Shown piece by piece: positions 51,549-61,607 of a DNA stretch of 64,000 nucleotides; position 1 is the stretch's first letter, and every line of letters begins with the position of its first letter. This DNA is from Streptomyces violaceoruber (GTDB lineage Bacteria > Actinomycetota > Actinomycetes > Streptomycetales > Streptomycetaceae). Both the position numbers and the translations under genes were made by a program. The DNA is taken from the NCBI GenBank assembly GCA_000720805.1, contig JODI01000020.1:1-64000 (forward strand), given 5' to 3'. Below the pieces are notes generated by a model. It had not been told where the DNA came from and did no database searches. It worked only from the letters and a program-made list of their open reading frames with translations.

Positions 51549-51619
51549 GCGAACGGTCCGGCAGTGTCTTCCTGGCCGATGACCACCGACTCGAGTGGGC
51601 CCTGGAGGTCCCGCAGTCG

Positions 51620-51780
51620 AATGTTCTCGACCGTTGTTGACCAGGACGTCTATCCGCCCGAACCGCTCGATCACCTGCCGGACCGCCGTCTCGGCCGATT
51701 CGTCACCGGCCACGTCCAGGTCGAGGAAGCTCACCCCGGCCGGCGCGGTGAGCCCGGCAATGCCTAGCTTCGCCTGAAGA
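51620..51780 (-). pseudogene. SDR (short-chain dehydrogenase) fragment
   Basis: The minus strand reads GVSFLDLDVAGDESAETAVR and then QVIERFGRIDVLVNNG, the central part of an SDR with the NNAG motif beginning. The sequence breaks off right after NNG (51645). Neither the TGxxxGIG N-terminus nor the YxxxK region is present. Confidence 0.65.
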
Positions 51781-51799
51781 AGTCAGATGGAACCGTCAG

Positions 51800-52085
51800 A
51801 CGGAACAGCGACGGCATCTTCGCCACGCTGCTCGATTCGGCGGCGGGCTGCGTCGTCCAGTCCACCCTCCCGCAGGGTATGGCGTGCACCTCGCTCGATC
51901 TGACCGTGAAGTTCCCGCGGCGGATCACCCTGGGCACGGGCCCGGTGCGCGCCATCGGCGCACTGGCCGGCAGTGGCCGTCGAACCGCCCTCGCGCAGGC
52001 GCAGTTGTTCGACTCGATGGACCGACTGCTTGCCCACGCCACCAGCAGCTGCATGCTGTTCCCGGTGCCTGCCCCTCAAGCGTGA
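51800..52085 (+). pseudogene. PaaI-type thioesterase C-terminal fragment
   Basis: GIFATLLDSAAGCVVQSTLP, then TSLDLTVKFPRRITLGTGPV and RRTALAQAQLFDSMDRLLAH followed by ATSSCMLFP are the hot-dog core and end of a PaaI-like thioesterase. The first 40-50 residues are missing and there is no start signal. Confidence 0.7.
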
Positions 52086-52139
52086 CTCCGGCGGTGCGGC
52101 CGGGGCGCCCCGCTGCCTCACGGACGTTTTCCCGTGCAC

Positions 52140-52570
52140 CGCTCTTGAAGACCCCATCGATCCCCGCGTCTGGAACGACCTGGCCGCATTGGTCGGATTC
52201 GGCGCCGTCACCGCGGTCCGGACCGTGCCCGTCGGCTGGGAGGCCGAGCACAGCGGCGAGGGCTTCCAACTGGTCGCCACCGCGCTGTACGCCGCACCCG
52301 CACCGGCGCGGTACGGCTCGGACCCGCTGACGTACCCGGGATCCTCAGCCTGATCACCCTCAGCCGGCCGGGCCCCTTCCTGCCCCGTACCGTCGAGCTC
52401 GGCATCCGGTACCGGGCGGGCGGCTGATCGCCCTGGTCGGCGAACGCCTCCGCCAGCCGGGCTGGACCGAGAGCAGGGCCGTCCGCGCCCCCCAGGCCAC
52501 CGCGGAGAGCGACATCCACGCGATCAGGCTCCACGAGTCCATCGGTTTCACCTGCGTCGCCGCACGCGGT
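52140..52570 (+). pseudogene. Frameshifted GNAT acetyltransferase
   Basis: Pieces in successive frames read DPRVWNDLAALVGFG, FQLVATALYAAPAP, VPGILSLITLSRPGPFLPRT, LIALVGERLRQPGWTESRAV and IHAIRLHESIGFT, which together follow the order of a GNAT family acetyltransferase with its acetyl-CoA-binding RxxGxA loop deleted. At least two frameshifts and one deletion are present. The remainder to 52822 holds no supported gene apart from the lpdA leader. Confidence 0.65.
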
Positions 52571-52822
52571 TCCCGCTCGTCCGCACGCCGGTCAGGCGGC
52601 CGCAAACGCGAGGCTGGGACGGACAAGAAGCCGGACAGGGGGTCTGAGCCGTTGCCGCGAACCGCCTCCTACGGGCACCTGGCCCCCTGGCTTTATCATT
52701 GACAGTCAGCCGAGGTCGCCGTCAAGATCTTCCCCCGGGATGCCGACCGGCCCGCGTTCCGGGCCGCCCCTCCTGATGGAGCATGCTTACGGAGGACACC
52801 AGGGCCTCAGAAAGGAACCTCC

Positions 52823-54235
<1,413 letters not shown>

Positions 54236-54353
54236 GGATCCCCGGAGATCCTGATGTGCGGGAGCGCGGCCTCGGTTCTGGGACGGGAGCGGGGTCGCGC
54301 CCCTGTGTCAAGCAGCCTGACGTGCTGGTGGGCACCGTGGTGGGACGTCGCTC

Positions 54354-55640
54354 TCAGCGGCGCAGCTCCTGGTGCGCCGTCTCCGGCAGCCGCAGGTACA
54401 CCAGCGAGGACAGCAGGCACAGGGCGGCCACGTACCAGGGGAAGAACCCGGAGTGCCCCATCTCCTTGAAGAGCGTGCCGACGTACGGGGCCGTCCCCCC
54501 GAACAGCGCGACCGTCAGGGAGTAGGGGAAGCCGATGCCGGCCGCCCGCACCCGGGGCGGGAAGACCTCGGCGTTGACGGCCGCGCTGATCGACGTGAAC
54601 CCGGTCAGCAGGACCATGCCCGCGCACTGCACCAGCAACAGCACCACGAACGAGTCGCGCAGGGCGTGCAGCAGCGGCACGCTGAGCAGGGCGAAGCCGA
54701 GGCCGAAGAAGAGGAGCAGGGGGCGCCGGCCGAAGCGGTCGGAGAGCAGTCCGCCGAGTGGCTGGAGCAGGCCGAAGAAGGCGAGGGAGACCGTGCCCGC
54801 GAGCAGGGCGTCGGACTTGTCGACGCCGGCGTTGAGTTCGGCGTAGGTCGGCAGGTAGGAGGTCCAGGTGTAGTACGCGATGGTGCCGCCCGCCGTGATG
54901 CCGCAGATGAGGAGGGACTCGCGGGGGTGGCGGCGCAGCGCCTCGAACAGGCCGGGACGCGGTGCCTCGCGCTGCTCGGCGCTCCTCGTCTCCTGCGCGC
55001 CCTGCCGGATCCAGAACCCGACCAGGCTGAGGACGGCACCGAACACGAAGGGCAGCCGCCAGCCCCAGCTGTTCATCTGCCCGTCGGTGAGCGTGTCCAC
55101 GAGCAGGGTGGCGATCCCGGAGGCGACGAGCTGTCCGGCCGTCGTCGACACGTACTGGAAGCTGGAGAACAGGCCGCGCCGGCCGGGCCCTGCCGACTCC
55201 ACCAGAAAGGTCGTCGAGGCGGCGAACTCCCCGCCCACGGACAGGCCCTGGAGCAGTCGCGCGAGGACCAGCACCACGGGAGCCAGGACGCCGACCGCCG
55301 CGTACGTCGGGGTCAGCCCGACCAGGAGACTGCTGCCGCCCATCAGCAGGATGGTGACCGTGAGCGCGGCGCGTCGGCCGTGCCGGTCCGCGATGGTGCC
55401 CATCAGCAGCCCGCCGACCGGCCGCATGAAGAAGCCCACCGCGAACACCGCGAACGTCGACAGCAGCGGCACCAGCGAGTTGTCGGCGCTCTTCGGGAAG
55501 ACCTCGGTGGCGATGTAGGTGGCCAGGAAGGTGTAGGCGTACCAGTCGTACCACTCCACGGCGTTGCCCACGGAGGCCGCCAGCAGTTGGCGTACGGGCC
55601 GTTTCGTCGGGGTGGACGGCGACGTGTGGGTCTCTGTCAT
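54354..55640 (-). CDS. MFS transporter, metabolite:H+ symporter (MHS) family
   Basis: ATG 55640 starts MTETHTSPSTPTKRPVRQLL. The 428-residue protein has 12 membrane segments. The MHS signature N-terminus is SVGNAVEWYDWYAYTFLATYIATEVFP, the motif A loop is GTIADRHGRRAALTVTI and the second half has SDRFGRRPLLLFFG. Relatives (ProP, KgtP, ShiA, dicarboxylate carriers) import compatible solutes or organic acids with H+. The transcript converges with lpdA. It is divergent from the phospholipase C gene, with 173 nt between starts. Confidence 0.9.
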   Translation of the reverse strand: MTETHTSPSTPTKRPVRQLLAASVGNAVEWYDWYAYTFLATYIATEVFPKSADNSLVPLLSTFAVFAVGFFMRPVGGLLMGTIADRHGRRAALTVTILLMGGSSLLVGLTPTYAAVGVLAPVVLVLARLLQGLSVGGEFAASTTFLVESAGPGRRGLFSSFQYVSTTAGQLVASGIATLLVDTLTDGQMNSWGWRLPFVFGAVLSLVGFWIRQGAQETRSAEQREAPRPGLFEALRRHPRESLLICGITAGGTIAYYTWTSYLPTYAELNAGVDKSDALLAGTVSLAFFGLLQPLGGLLSDRFGRRPLLLFFGLGFALLSVPLLHALRDSFVVLLLVQCAGMVLLTGFTSISAAVNAEVFPPRVRAAGIGFPYSLTVALFGGTAPYVGTLFKEMGHSGFFPWYVAALCLLSSLVYLRLPETAHQELRR

Positions 55641-55813
55641 GATCGCGACCATCCCCCGATGCGGCGGCCCCACACCTCCCGTACCGACGACTTTCACATC
55701 AGCGCCACCACACCCTTCCCTGACGTTTGGTGCTCTTGGAACACTCGCAGCGCACGCATTCCGTCATTCCGTCACGTTCCGGCCATCCGCCCCCTGGATG
55801 AGAGGCACCACCC

Positions 55814-57865
55814 ATGCCCGAGGTCAACCGGCGCAGATTCATGCAACTCGCGGGCGCCACCACGGCGTTCACCGCTTTGTCGAACAGCGTCCAGCGCGCC
55901 GCCGCACTCCCGGCGAACCACCGTACGGGGAGCATCGAGGACGTCGAGCACATCGTCGTCCTGATGCAGGAGAACCGTTCTTTCGACCACTACTTCGGTT
56001 CGCTGCGCGGCGTCCGGGGCTTCGGCGACCCGCGTCCGGTGACCCTCCAGAACGGCAAAACGGTCTGGCACCAGTCCGACGGCACCAAGGACGTCCTGCC
56101 CTTCCACCCCGACGCCGACGACCTGGGCATGGCCTTCCTCCAGGACCTCCCGCACGGCTGGAACGACGGACACGCCGCCTTCAACGGGGGCAGGTACGAC
56201 AAGTGGGTGCCGACCAAGTCGTCGACGACGATGGCGTACCTGACCCGCGACGACATCCCGTTCCACTACGCGCTCGCCGACTCCTTCACCATCTGCGACG
56301 CCTACCACTGCTCGTTCATCGGCTCCACCGACCCGAACCGCTACTACATGTGGACGGGCTACACCGGCAACGACGGTCAGGGCGGCGGCCCGGTCCTCGG
56401 CAACGACGAGGTCGGCTACGGCTGGACGACCTACCCCGAGCGTCTGGAGAGGGCGGGGGTCTCCTGGAAGATCTACCAGGACGTCGGCGACGGCCTCGAC
56501 GCGAACGGCTCCTGGGGCTGGATCAACGACGCCTACCGCGGCAACTACGGCGACAACTCGCTGCTCTACTTCAACCAGTACCGGAACGCCAAGCCCGGCG
56601 ACCCCCTCTACGACAAGGCCCGCACCGGCACCGACCACACCAAGGGCGAGGGCTACTTCGACCAGCTCAAGGCCGACGTCAAGGGCGGCAAGCTGCCGCA
56701 GATCTCCTGGATCGTCGCCCCCGAGGCCTTCACCGAGCACCCCAACTGGCCCGCGAACTACGGCGCCTGGTACATCGCCCAGGTCCTGGACGCACTGACC
56801 GCCGACCCGAAGGTGTGGGCGAAGACGGCCCTGTTCATCACCTACGACGAGAACGACGGCTTCTTCGACCACCTGGTCCCGCCGTTCCCGCCGGCCTCGG
56901 CCGCGCAGGGCAAGTCGACCGTCGACCCGGCCCTGGACGTCTTCCAGGGCGACAGCGGCCATGCCGCCGGACCGTACGGGCTCGGCCAGCGGGTGCCGAT
57001 GCTGGTCGTCTCGCCGTGGAGCAAGGGCGGGTTCGTCTGTTCCGAGACGCTCGACCACACCTCGATCATCCGGTTCATGGAGCGCCGCTTCCGCGTGCAC
57101 GAGCCGAACATCTCGCCCTGGCGGCGGGCTGTCTGCGGTGACCTGACGGCCGCGTTCGACTTCTCCCGCAAGGACACCAAGCCGGTCGCCCTGCCGGACA
57201 CCGACGGCTACGAACCGCCGGACCGCGACCGCCACCCCGACTACGTGCCGACCCCGCCGGCCAAGGCGGTCCTGCCCAGGCAGGAGCGCGGCCTGCGCCC
57301 CGCCCGCCCGCTCAAGTACGCGCCCCACGTGGACGGTTCGGTGGACGCGGCGAGCGGGAAGTTCACCCTCACCTTCGCCTCCGGCGCCAAGGCCGGCGCC
57401 GCGTTCCTGGTCACCTCCGGCAACCGCACCGACGGCCCCTGGAGCTACACCACCGAGGCCGACAAGAGCGTTTCGGACACCTGGAACTCGGCGTACTCGA
57501 AGGGGTCGTACGACCTGAGCGTGCACGGTCCCAACGGGTTCCTGCGGGTCTTCAAGGGGCCGAACAAGACCGCCGGCCCCGAGGTCACCGCACGGCACAC
57601 CGGTGACGACGTCGAGCTGACCTTCACCAACAAGGGTTCCGCCACGGTCCGGTTGAAGGCCGCCGACGGATACGGCCGCCCGGCCCGGACCTTCACCGTG
57701 CGGGCCGGCGCCACCGTGCGGCACACCTTCGACCTCACGGCGAGCAGGCGCTGGTACGACCTGACCGTCACCTCCGAGGCCGACCCGGCCTTTGTACGGC
57801 GGTTCGCCGGACATGTCGAGAACGGGCGTCCCGGGGTCAGCGACCCGGCTGTCACGACGGAGTAA
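55814..57865 (+). CDS. Phosphocholine-type phospholipase C (Tat-exported)
   Basis: GAGAGG precedes ATG 55814. The 683-residue protein starts with a twin-arginine signal (NRRRFMQLAGATTAFTAL). The catalytic phosphoesterase domain (about residues 45-480) has VEHIVVLMQENRSFDHYFG, CSFIGSTDPNRYYMWTG, TYDENDGFFDHLVPP and EVGYG-type motifs with the nucleophile region of acid-phosphatase-like PLCs. Two C-terminal repeat domains (DUF756-like, about 500-590 and 595-675) follow, as in PlcN/PlcC. Enzymes of this kind hydrolyse phosphatidylcholine or sphingomyelin outside the cell and are often induced by phosphate starvation. No clear PHO box was seen upstream. Confidence 0.93.
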   Translation: MPEVNRRRFMQLAGATTAFTALSNSVQRAAALPANHRTGSIEDVEHIVVLMQENRSFDHYFGSLRGVRGFGDPRPVTLQNGKTVWHQSDGTKDVLPFHPDADDLGMAFLQDLPHGWNDGHAAFNGGRYDKWVPTKSSTTMAYLTRDDIPFHYALADSFTICDAYHCSFIGSTDPNRYYMWTGYTGNDGQGGGPVLGNDEVGYGWTTYPERLERAGVSWKIYQDVGDGLDANGSWGWINDAYRGNYGDNSLLYFNQYRNAKPGDPLYDKARTGTDHTKGEGYFDQLKADVKGGKLPQISWIVAPEAFTEHPNWPANYGAWYIAQVLDALTADPKVWAKTALFITYDENDGFFDHLVPPFPPASAAQGKSTVDPALDVFQGDSGHAAGPYGLGQRVPMLVVSPWSKGGFVCSETLDHTSIIRFMERRFRVHEPNISPWRRAVCGDLTAAFDFSRKDTKPVALPDTDGYEPPDRDRHPDYVPTPPAKAVLPRQERGLRPARPLKYAPHVDGSVDAASGKFTLTFASGAKAGAAFLVTSGNRTDGPWSYTTEADKSVSDTWNSAYSKGSYDLSVHGPNGFLRVFKGPNKTAGPEVTARHTGDDVELTFTNKGSATVRLKAADGYGRPARTFTVRAGATVRHTFDLTASRRWYDLTVTSEADPAFVRRFAGHVENGRPGVSDPAVTTE

Positions 57866-57918
57866 AGCCCAGCGGGGAACGGCCCCTTGGGGCTGGCCAG
57901 AAACCGATGGTCCCGGGG

Positions 57919-57931
57919 TAGTGTGCCCCGG
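57919..57931 (+). promoter_or_regulatory. Putative -10 box for a leaderless transcript
   Basis: TAGTGT (57919-57924) ends 6 nt before GTG 57931, and no Shine-Dalgarno sequence precedes that start. This is the expected layout for a leaderless mRNA in Streptomyces. A weak -35 could lie in the upstream GGCTGG region. A small stem (GCCCC/GGGGC at about 57883-57893), the likely end of the phospholipase transcript, sits just before it. Confidence 0.4.
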
Positions 57932-58782
57932 TGACCACGCAATCGAACACTCCTGCAGGCTGGTACCCCGATCCGCACGGGGCGGCCCAGACGCTCCGCT
58001 ACTGGGACGGCGCGCAGTGGACCGAACACACCAACGCGGACCAGCAGCAGGCGGTGCAGTCCGGACCGGTGCAGCAGGCGGCGCCGCAGACGCAGATGCC
58101 GCAGCAGCAGGCCGGGCCGGACGCGCGTGTGCAGCGTCAGGTGCAGCAACAGGCCGGGGTCGTCGCGGGCGGCCCCGGCGGCGGCAGCCTGTTCACCGAG
58201 CCGGTGCTGGTGGTGAACCAGAAGGCCAAGCTGATCGAGCTGACCAACGAGTACAAGGTCATGGACCAGAACGGCAATCAGCTCGGCTCGGTCGTCCAGG
58301 TCGGGCAGAGCGCGCTGAAGAAGATCCTCCGCTTCGTCGCCAGCATCGACCAGTTCATGACGCACAAGCTGGAGATCCGGGACACCTACGGGCAGCCCGT
58401 GCTGTTGCTGACGCGGCCGAGGAAGTTCCTCAAGTCGCGGGTGATCGTGGAGCGTCCGGACGGCTCTCCGGTGGGTGAGATCGCCCAGCAGAACATGATC
58501 GGCAAGATCAACTTCGCGATGAACGTGAACGGCCAACAGGTCGGCGCGATCAAGGCGGAGAACTGGCGGGCCTGGAACTTCGCGATCGTCGACCACACCG
58601 ACAACGAGGTCGCCCGGATCACCAAGACCTGGGAGGGCCTCGCCAAGACGATGTTCACCACTGCGGACAACTACGTCCTGCAGATCCACTACCAGCTGCC
58701 CGAGCCGCTGCTGAGCCTGGTCGTGGCGACGGCACTGACCGTCGACACGGCGCTCAAGCAGGACTCCCGCGGACTGGGCTGA
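57931..58782 (+). CDS. DUF2510 + phospholipid-scramblase-like (LURP-one-related) protein
   Basis: This 283-residue protein starts with a DUF2510 motif (GWYPDPHGAAQTLRYWDGAQWTEHT, residues 9-33), then a Gln-rich linker (about 40-90), then a scramblase/LOR fold from FTEPVLVVNQKAKLIELTNEYKVMDQNGNQLGSVVQ to ILRFVASIDQFMTHKLEIRD, KFLKSRVIVERPDGSPVGEIAQQN, with a hydrophobic C-terminal strand (LLSLVVATALTVDTAL). Such bacterial proteins are cytosolic or membrane-associated. Lipid scrambling is not proven. Its neighbour is an exported phospholipase C. Confidence 0.85.
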   Translation: MTTQSNTPAGWYPDPHGAAQTLRYWDGAQWTEHTNADQQQAVQSGPVQQAAPQTQMPQQQAGPDARVQRQVQQQAGVVAGGPGGGSLFTEPVLVVNQKAKLIELTNEYKVMDQNGNQLGSVVQVGQSALKKILRFVASIDQFMTHKLEIRDTYGQPVLLLTRPRKFLKSRVIVERPDGSPVGEIAQQNMIGKINFAMNVNGQQVGAIKAENWRAWNFAIVDHTDNEVARITKTWEGLAKTMFTTADNYVLQIHYQLPEPLLSLVVATALTVDTALKQDSRGLG

Positions 58783-58800
58783 GCGCGCGCTCTCGGTCGG

Positions 58801-58890
58801 AGCGCGTGACCGGCGCGAGGTGATCATCGCGAGGTGATCAGAGCGATGACCGGCGCGAGTTGACCGGCGCGAGGGTATCAGAGCGAGGTG
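58801..58890. repeat. Short GACCGGCGCGAG repeats in a convergent gap
   Basis: GACCGGCGCGAG occurs at 58808-58819, 58848-58859 and 58862-58873, with ATCAGAGCGA repeated between and after. The cluster lies between convergent genes and slightly enters the 3' end of the DMT gene. It looks like slippage-derived simple repeat, possibly part of a terminator. Confidence 0.6.
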
Positions 58891-59825
58891 AGGTGCCCCG
58901 GCTCCTTCTGCCGGGGCAGCCGGGGTACCAGCGCCGGTTCGGTCGTCGCGGTGGAGGGCTCCAGTGCCAGGACCGCGGCCACCGGATGGTCGTCGTCCGC
59001 GGTGGCGTGCGGGGTCGCCCGGGTGAGCAGGAGTACGCCCCAGGACGCCAGGCCCGCTCCCGCCAGGGCGAGGAGCACGCCGGCCGCGCCGCCCTGCAGG
59101 CGCTCGCCGAGCAGGGTCAGGCCGATCGCCGCCGCGGCCATCGGGTTGGCCAGGGTCACCACCGCGAGCGGGGCGCCGAGGCCGCCCCGGTAGGCGGTCT
59201 GGGACAGCAGCAGTCCGCCGGCCGCGAAGGCCGCGACGAGCAGCGCCACCCCGATCACCTGCACGCTGAGCAGCGGGCCGGAGCGGTCCGTCGCGGCCAC
59301 CGTGACGGTCTGGGTGAGGGCCGAGGCGACGCCGGAGGCGAAGCCTGACGCGGAGGCGTGCCGCAGGCCGGGGCGAGCTCCCCGCCGCGCCAGCAGGCCG
59401 ATCGAAGTCGCGGTCACGCCCGCGACGGCCAGCGCCTCGGGCGTGCTCAGCACCTGCTCGGGGGCGGGTCCGGACGCGGCGACCAGGATCGCGGCCAGCC
59501 CGGCCAGAGTGAACGCGGTACCCCGCCACTCCAGCGCGCTGACCCGGCGTCCCGCGATCCGTGCGCCCAGCGGCACCGCCGCGACCAGGGTGAGCGCGCC
59601 CAGCGGCTGGACCACCGTCAGTGGACCGTAGGTGAGGGCGACGACGTGCAGCAGCGCGGCCGAAGCGTTCAGTCCGACCGACCACCACCAGGCGCCCGAG
59701 CCGAGGAGCCGCAGCAGGCCCGAGCCCGGGTTGCGGGCGGCGAGGCGTTCCTGGGCGACCGCCGCGGCCGCGTAGGCGACGGCGGAGAACAGGGACAGGA
59801 CGACGGCGAGCAGGGTGGCGTTCAT
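58878..59825 (-). CDS. DMT-family (EamA-like) transporter
   Basis: ATG 59825 overlaps the stop of the PAP2 gene by 4 nt, so the two are coupled. The 315-residue protein has about ten hydrophobic segments in two EamA-like halves (MNATLLAVVLSLFSAVAYAA, AALLHVVALTYGPLTVVQPLGALTLVAAVP, GVALLVAAFAAGGLLLSQTAY, GGLGAPLAVVTLANPMAAAAIGLTLLGERL). The substrate is unknown. Co-transcription with a phosphatase of lipid phosphates hints at a lipid or isoprenoid intermediate. A cytosolic tail of about 45 residues ends the protein. Confidence 0.85.
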   Translation of the reverse strand: MNATLLAVVLSLFSAVAYAAAAVAQERLAARNPGSGLLRLLGSGAWWWSVGLNASAALLHVVALTYGPLTVVQPLGALTLVAAVPLGARIAGRRVSALEWRGTAFTLAGLAAILVAASGPAPEQVLSTPEALAVAGVTATSIGLLARRGARPGLRHASASGFASGVASALTQTVTVAATDRSGPLLSVQVIGVALLVAAFAAGGLLLSQTAYRGGLGAPLAVVTLANPMAAAAIGLTLLGERLQGGAAGVLLALAGAGLASWGVLLLTRATPHATADDDHPVAAVLALEPSTATTEPALVPRLPRQKEPGHLTSL

Positions 59826-60631
59826 CGGGCCGCTCCGACCAGGACGTTCTCGTGGGCGTTCTCGTCGGCGGGTACGAGCTTGTCCTGTGCGCGTCCGGCC
59901 GTGGTCACCGTCCGGTGCGGGAGGTGGATCACCGCGAGGGCGAGCCCCAGGATCGCCCCCGCCACGATCGCGTCGAGCCAGTAGTGGTTCGCCGTTCCGA
60001 CGATCACCAGCAGGGTCACCAGGGGGTGCAGCAGCCACAGCCAGCGCAGGCGCGACCGGGTCGCCACGATCAGCCCGATCGCCACCATCAGGGCCCAGCC
60101 GAAGTGCAGCGAGGGCATCGCCGCGAACTGGTTGGAGAGGTGGTCGGTCTGCGGCGGCCCGTACACCGAGGGGCCGTACACCCGCGCGGTGTCCACCAGG
60201 CCGGCCTCGGCCAGCATGCGCGGCGGGGCCAGCGGGAACACCAGGTGCACCACCAGCGCGGTGGCGGTCAGCGCTGCCAGGACCCGGCGGGCCCACACGT
60301 AGTGTGCCGGGCGCCGCAGATAGAGCCAGACCAGGAAGCCCAGGGTGGCCGGGAAGTGGACCGTCGCGTAGTAGGTGTTCGCGATGTGTACGAGCGTGTC
60401 GCTGGACAGCAGCAGGGACTGGACCGAGCCCTCGCCGGGCAGATGGACGGCCAGCTCCCAGTCGCACACGCGGTGGGCGTTGTGGAGCGCCTCGACGGTG
60501 TGGCCCGTCGCCAGCTGCCGGCCGAACTTGTAGACGAGGAAGAGCCCTATGACGAGCAGGAGCTCACGGACGAGCGGCGGACGCGCTGTCGCGCGTGGTG
60601 CCGCTTCTGAAGGCTCGGTGCGGGCATTCAT
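59822..60631 (-). CDS. PAP2-superfamily phosphatase (inositol phosphorylceramide synthase-like)
   Basis: ATG 60631 follows GGGCCGGGGG. The 269-residue integral membrane protein has about six hydrophobic segments. The PAP2_3 motifs are MPSLHFGWALMVAIGL (second phosphatase motif PSxHF) and ANHYWLDAIVAGAILG (H..WLD). It would dephosphorylate a lipid phosphate or transfer a head group at the membrane. It is the first gene of the pair with the DMT transporter and is divergent from a TetR regulator that shares a long inverted repeat with it. Confidence 0.88.
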   Translation of the reverse strand: MNARTEPSEAAPRATARPPLVRELLLVIGLFLVYKFGRQLATGHTVEALHNAHRVCDWELAVHLPGEGSVQSLLLSSDTLVHIANTYYATVHFPATLGFLVWLYLRRPAHYVWARRVLAALTATALVVHLVFPLAPPRMLAEAGLVDTARVYGPSVYGPPQTDHLSNQFAAMPSLHFGWALMVAIGLIVATRSRLRWLWLLHPLVTLLVIVGTANHYWLDAIVAGAILGLALAVIHLPHRTVTTAGRAQDKLVPADENAHENVLVGAAR

Positions 60632-60725
60632 CCCCCGGCCCTTTCGCTGACGGTGGTGCGTGTGCTGATGCCGGACCGACAGGTGACTCGTCCGGCACCC
60701 GGAACTCATCGATACGGGTGCGTAC

Positions 60726-60775
60726 CGATACGCCAGTGTACCGATACGATTGAGTATCGGTACACTGGCGTATCG
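60726..60775. promoter_or_regulatory. Perfect 22-bp inverted repeat (TetR operator region)
   Basis: The 22 bases at 60726-60747 are the exact reverse complement of those at 60754-60775, separated by GATTGA. Each arm carries CGATAC at its outer end and CCGATAC at its inner end. GTACCGATACG also occurs as a direct repeat at 60722 and 60738. It lies between the divergent PAP2 (start 60631) and TetR (start 60848) genes and probably holds two TetR dimer sites controlling both. Confidence 0.8.
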
Positions 60776-60847
60776 ATTGACGTACGACACATTCGGACGA
60801 CACTGGATGCGGGCCTTGTGGCCGCCGGACCCGAGCGAGGAGAGCAC

Positions 60848-61462
60848 ATGACGTCGCAGGCAGCGGACGGACCGGAGACGGTCGCCGCCTCGCGCCGCTC
60901 CAAGATCACGCCGGAACGTGAGCGGGAGTTCTTCGGCGCCGTCCTCGATCAGGTCCGTGAATGCGGATATGACTCCGTGACCATGGAGGGCATCGCGGCC
61001 AGCACCCGCTGCAGCAAGTCGACGCTCTACCGGCAGTGGCGGACAAAGCCCCAGTTCGTGGCGGCGGCCCTGCGCGCCAACCGGAGGGTGCGCTTCGCCG
61101 GCATCGACTCCGGTTCACTCGCCGAGGACCTGCGCCTGGCCGCCCGGGCCGCGGGCGCCTGGTCGACCAAGGACACCAAGCTGGTCCAGGCGCTCGGCCA
61201 CGCGGTCACACAGGACGCGGAACTGGCCTGCGCGCTGCGCGAGGCGCTGGTCGAGCCGGAGATCGCCGCGCTCGAGGAGATCCTGCGCCGCGGCGTCGAA
61301 CGCGGCGAGGTTCCCGCCGACCATCCGGCGCTGGCGTACATCCCCGCGCAGATGTTCGGCGTCCTGCGCGCCCGGCCGGTCCTGGAGGGAAAGGACGCGG
61401 ACCCGGACTACCTGGTCTGCTTCGTGGAGGCCGCGGTGCTGCCCGCACTGGGCCTGACCTGA
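60848..61462 (+). CDS. TetR-family regulator
   Basis: GAGGAGAGCAC precedes ATG 60848. The 204-residue protein has an HTH at about residues 25-65 (REFFGAVLDQVRECGYDSVTMEGIAASTRCSKSTLYRQWRTKPQFV) and a TetR_C-type ligand half with LVQALGHAVTQDAELACALREALVEPEIAALEEILRRGVERGEVPAD. It is divergent from the PAP2-DMT operon and separated from it by a 22-bp perfect inverted repeat, so it most likely represses that operon and itself. Confidence 0.92.
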   Translation: MTSQAADGPETVAASRRSKITPEREREFFGAVLDQVRECGYDSVTMEGIAASTRCSKSTLYRQWRTKPQFVAAALRANRRVRFAGIDSGSLAEDLRLAARAAGAWSTKDTKLVQALGHAVTQDAELACALREALVEPEIAALEEILRRGVERGEVPADHPALAYIPAQMFGVLRARPVLEGKDADPDYLVCFVEAAVLPALGLT

Positions 61463-61470
61463 GACCGGGC

Positions 61471-61497
61471 CGCCGTCCACGGGATGACTGGACGGCG
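61471..61497. terminator. Hairpin terminator between convergent genes
   Basis: CGCCGTCCA (61471-61479) pairs with TGGACGGCG (61489-61497) around a 9-nt loop, 8 nt after the TetR stop. It probably terminates the TetR transcript and may serve the convergent DUF2510 gene as well. Confidence 0.6.
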
Positions 61498-61607
61498 ACC
61501 TGTTCGCGCCGCACCGTGGGGACGGGGGCGGCGCGCACCCCCCGGCCGGGTGGGGTTCCTCCTGAGCGGAGAGGTGCCCCGCCCGGCCGCCGCGTGTTCC
61601 GGCCGGT

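Noticed and set aside
55772-57814. 680-codon minus-strand frame opposite phospholipase C
   Set aside because: The plus strand encodes an unmistakable Tat-exported phospholipase C. The antisense frame is open only because of high third-position GC.
57445-59688. 747-codon minus-strand frame covering the scramblase-like gene and part of the DMT transporter
   Set aside because: It spans two real genes, on both strands, and has no domain of its own.
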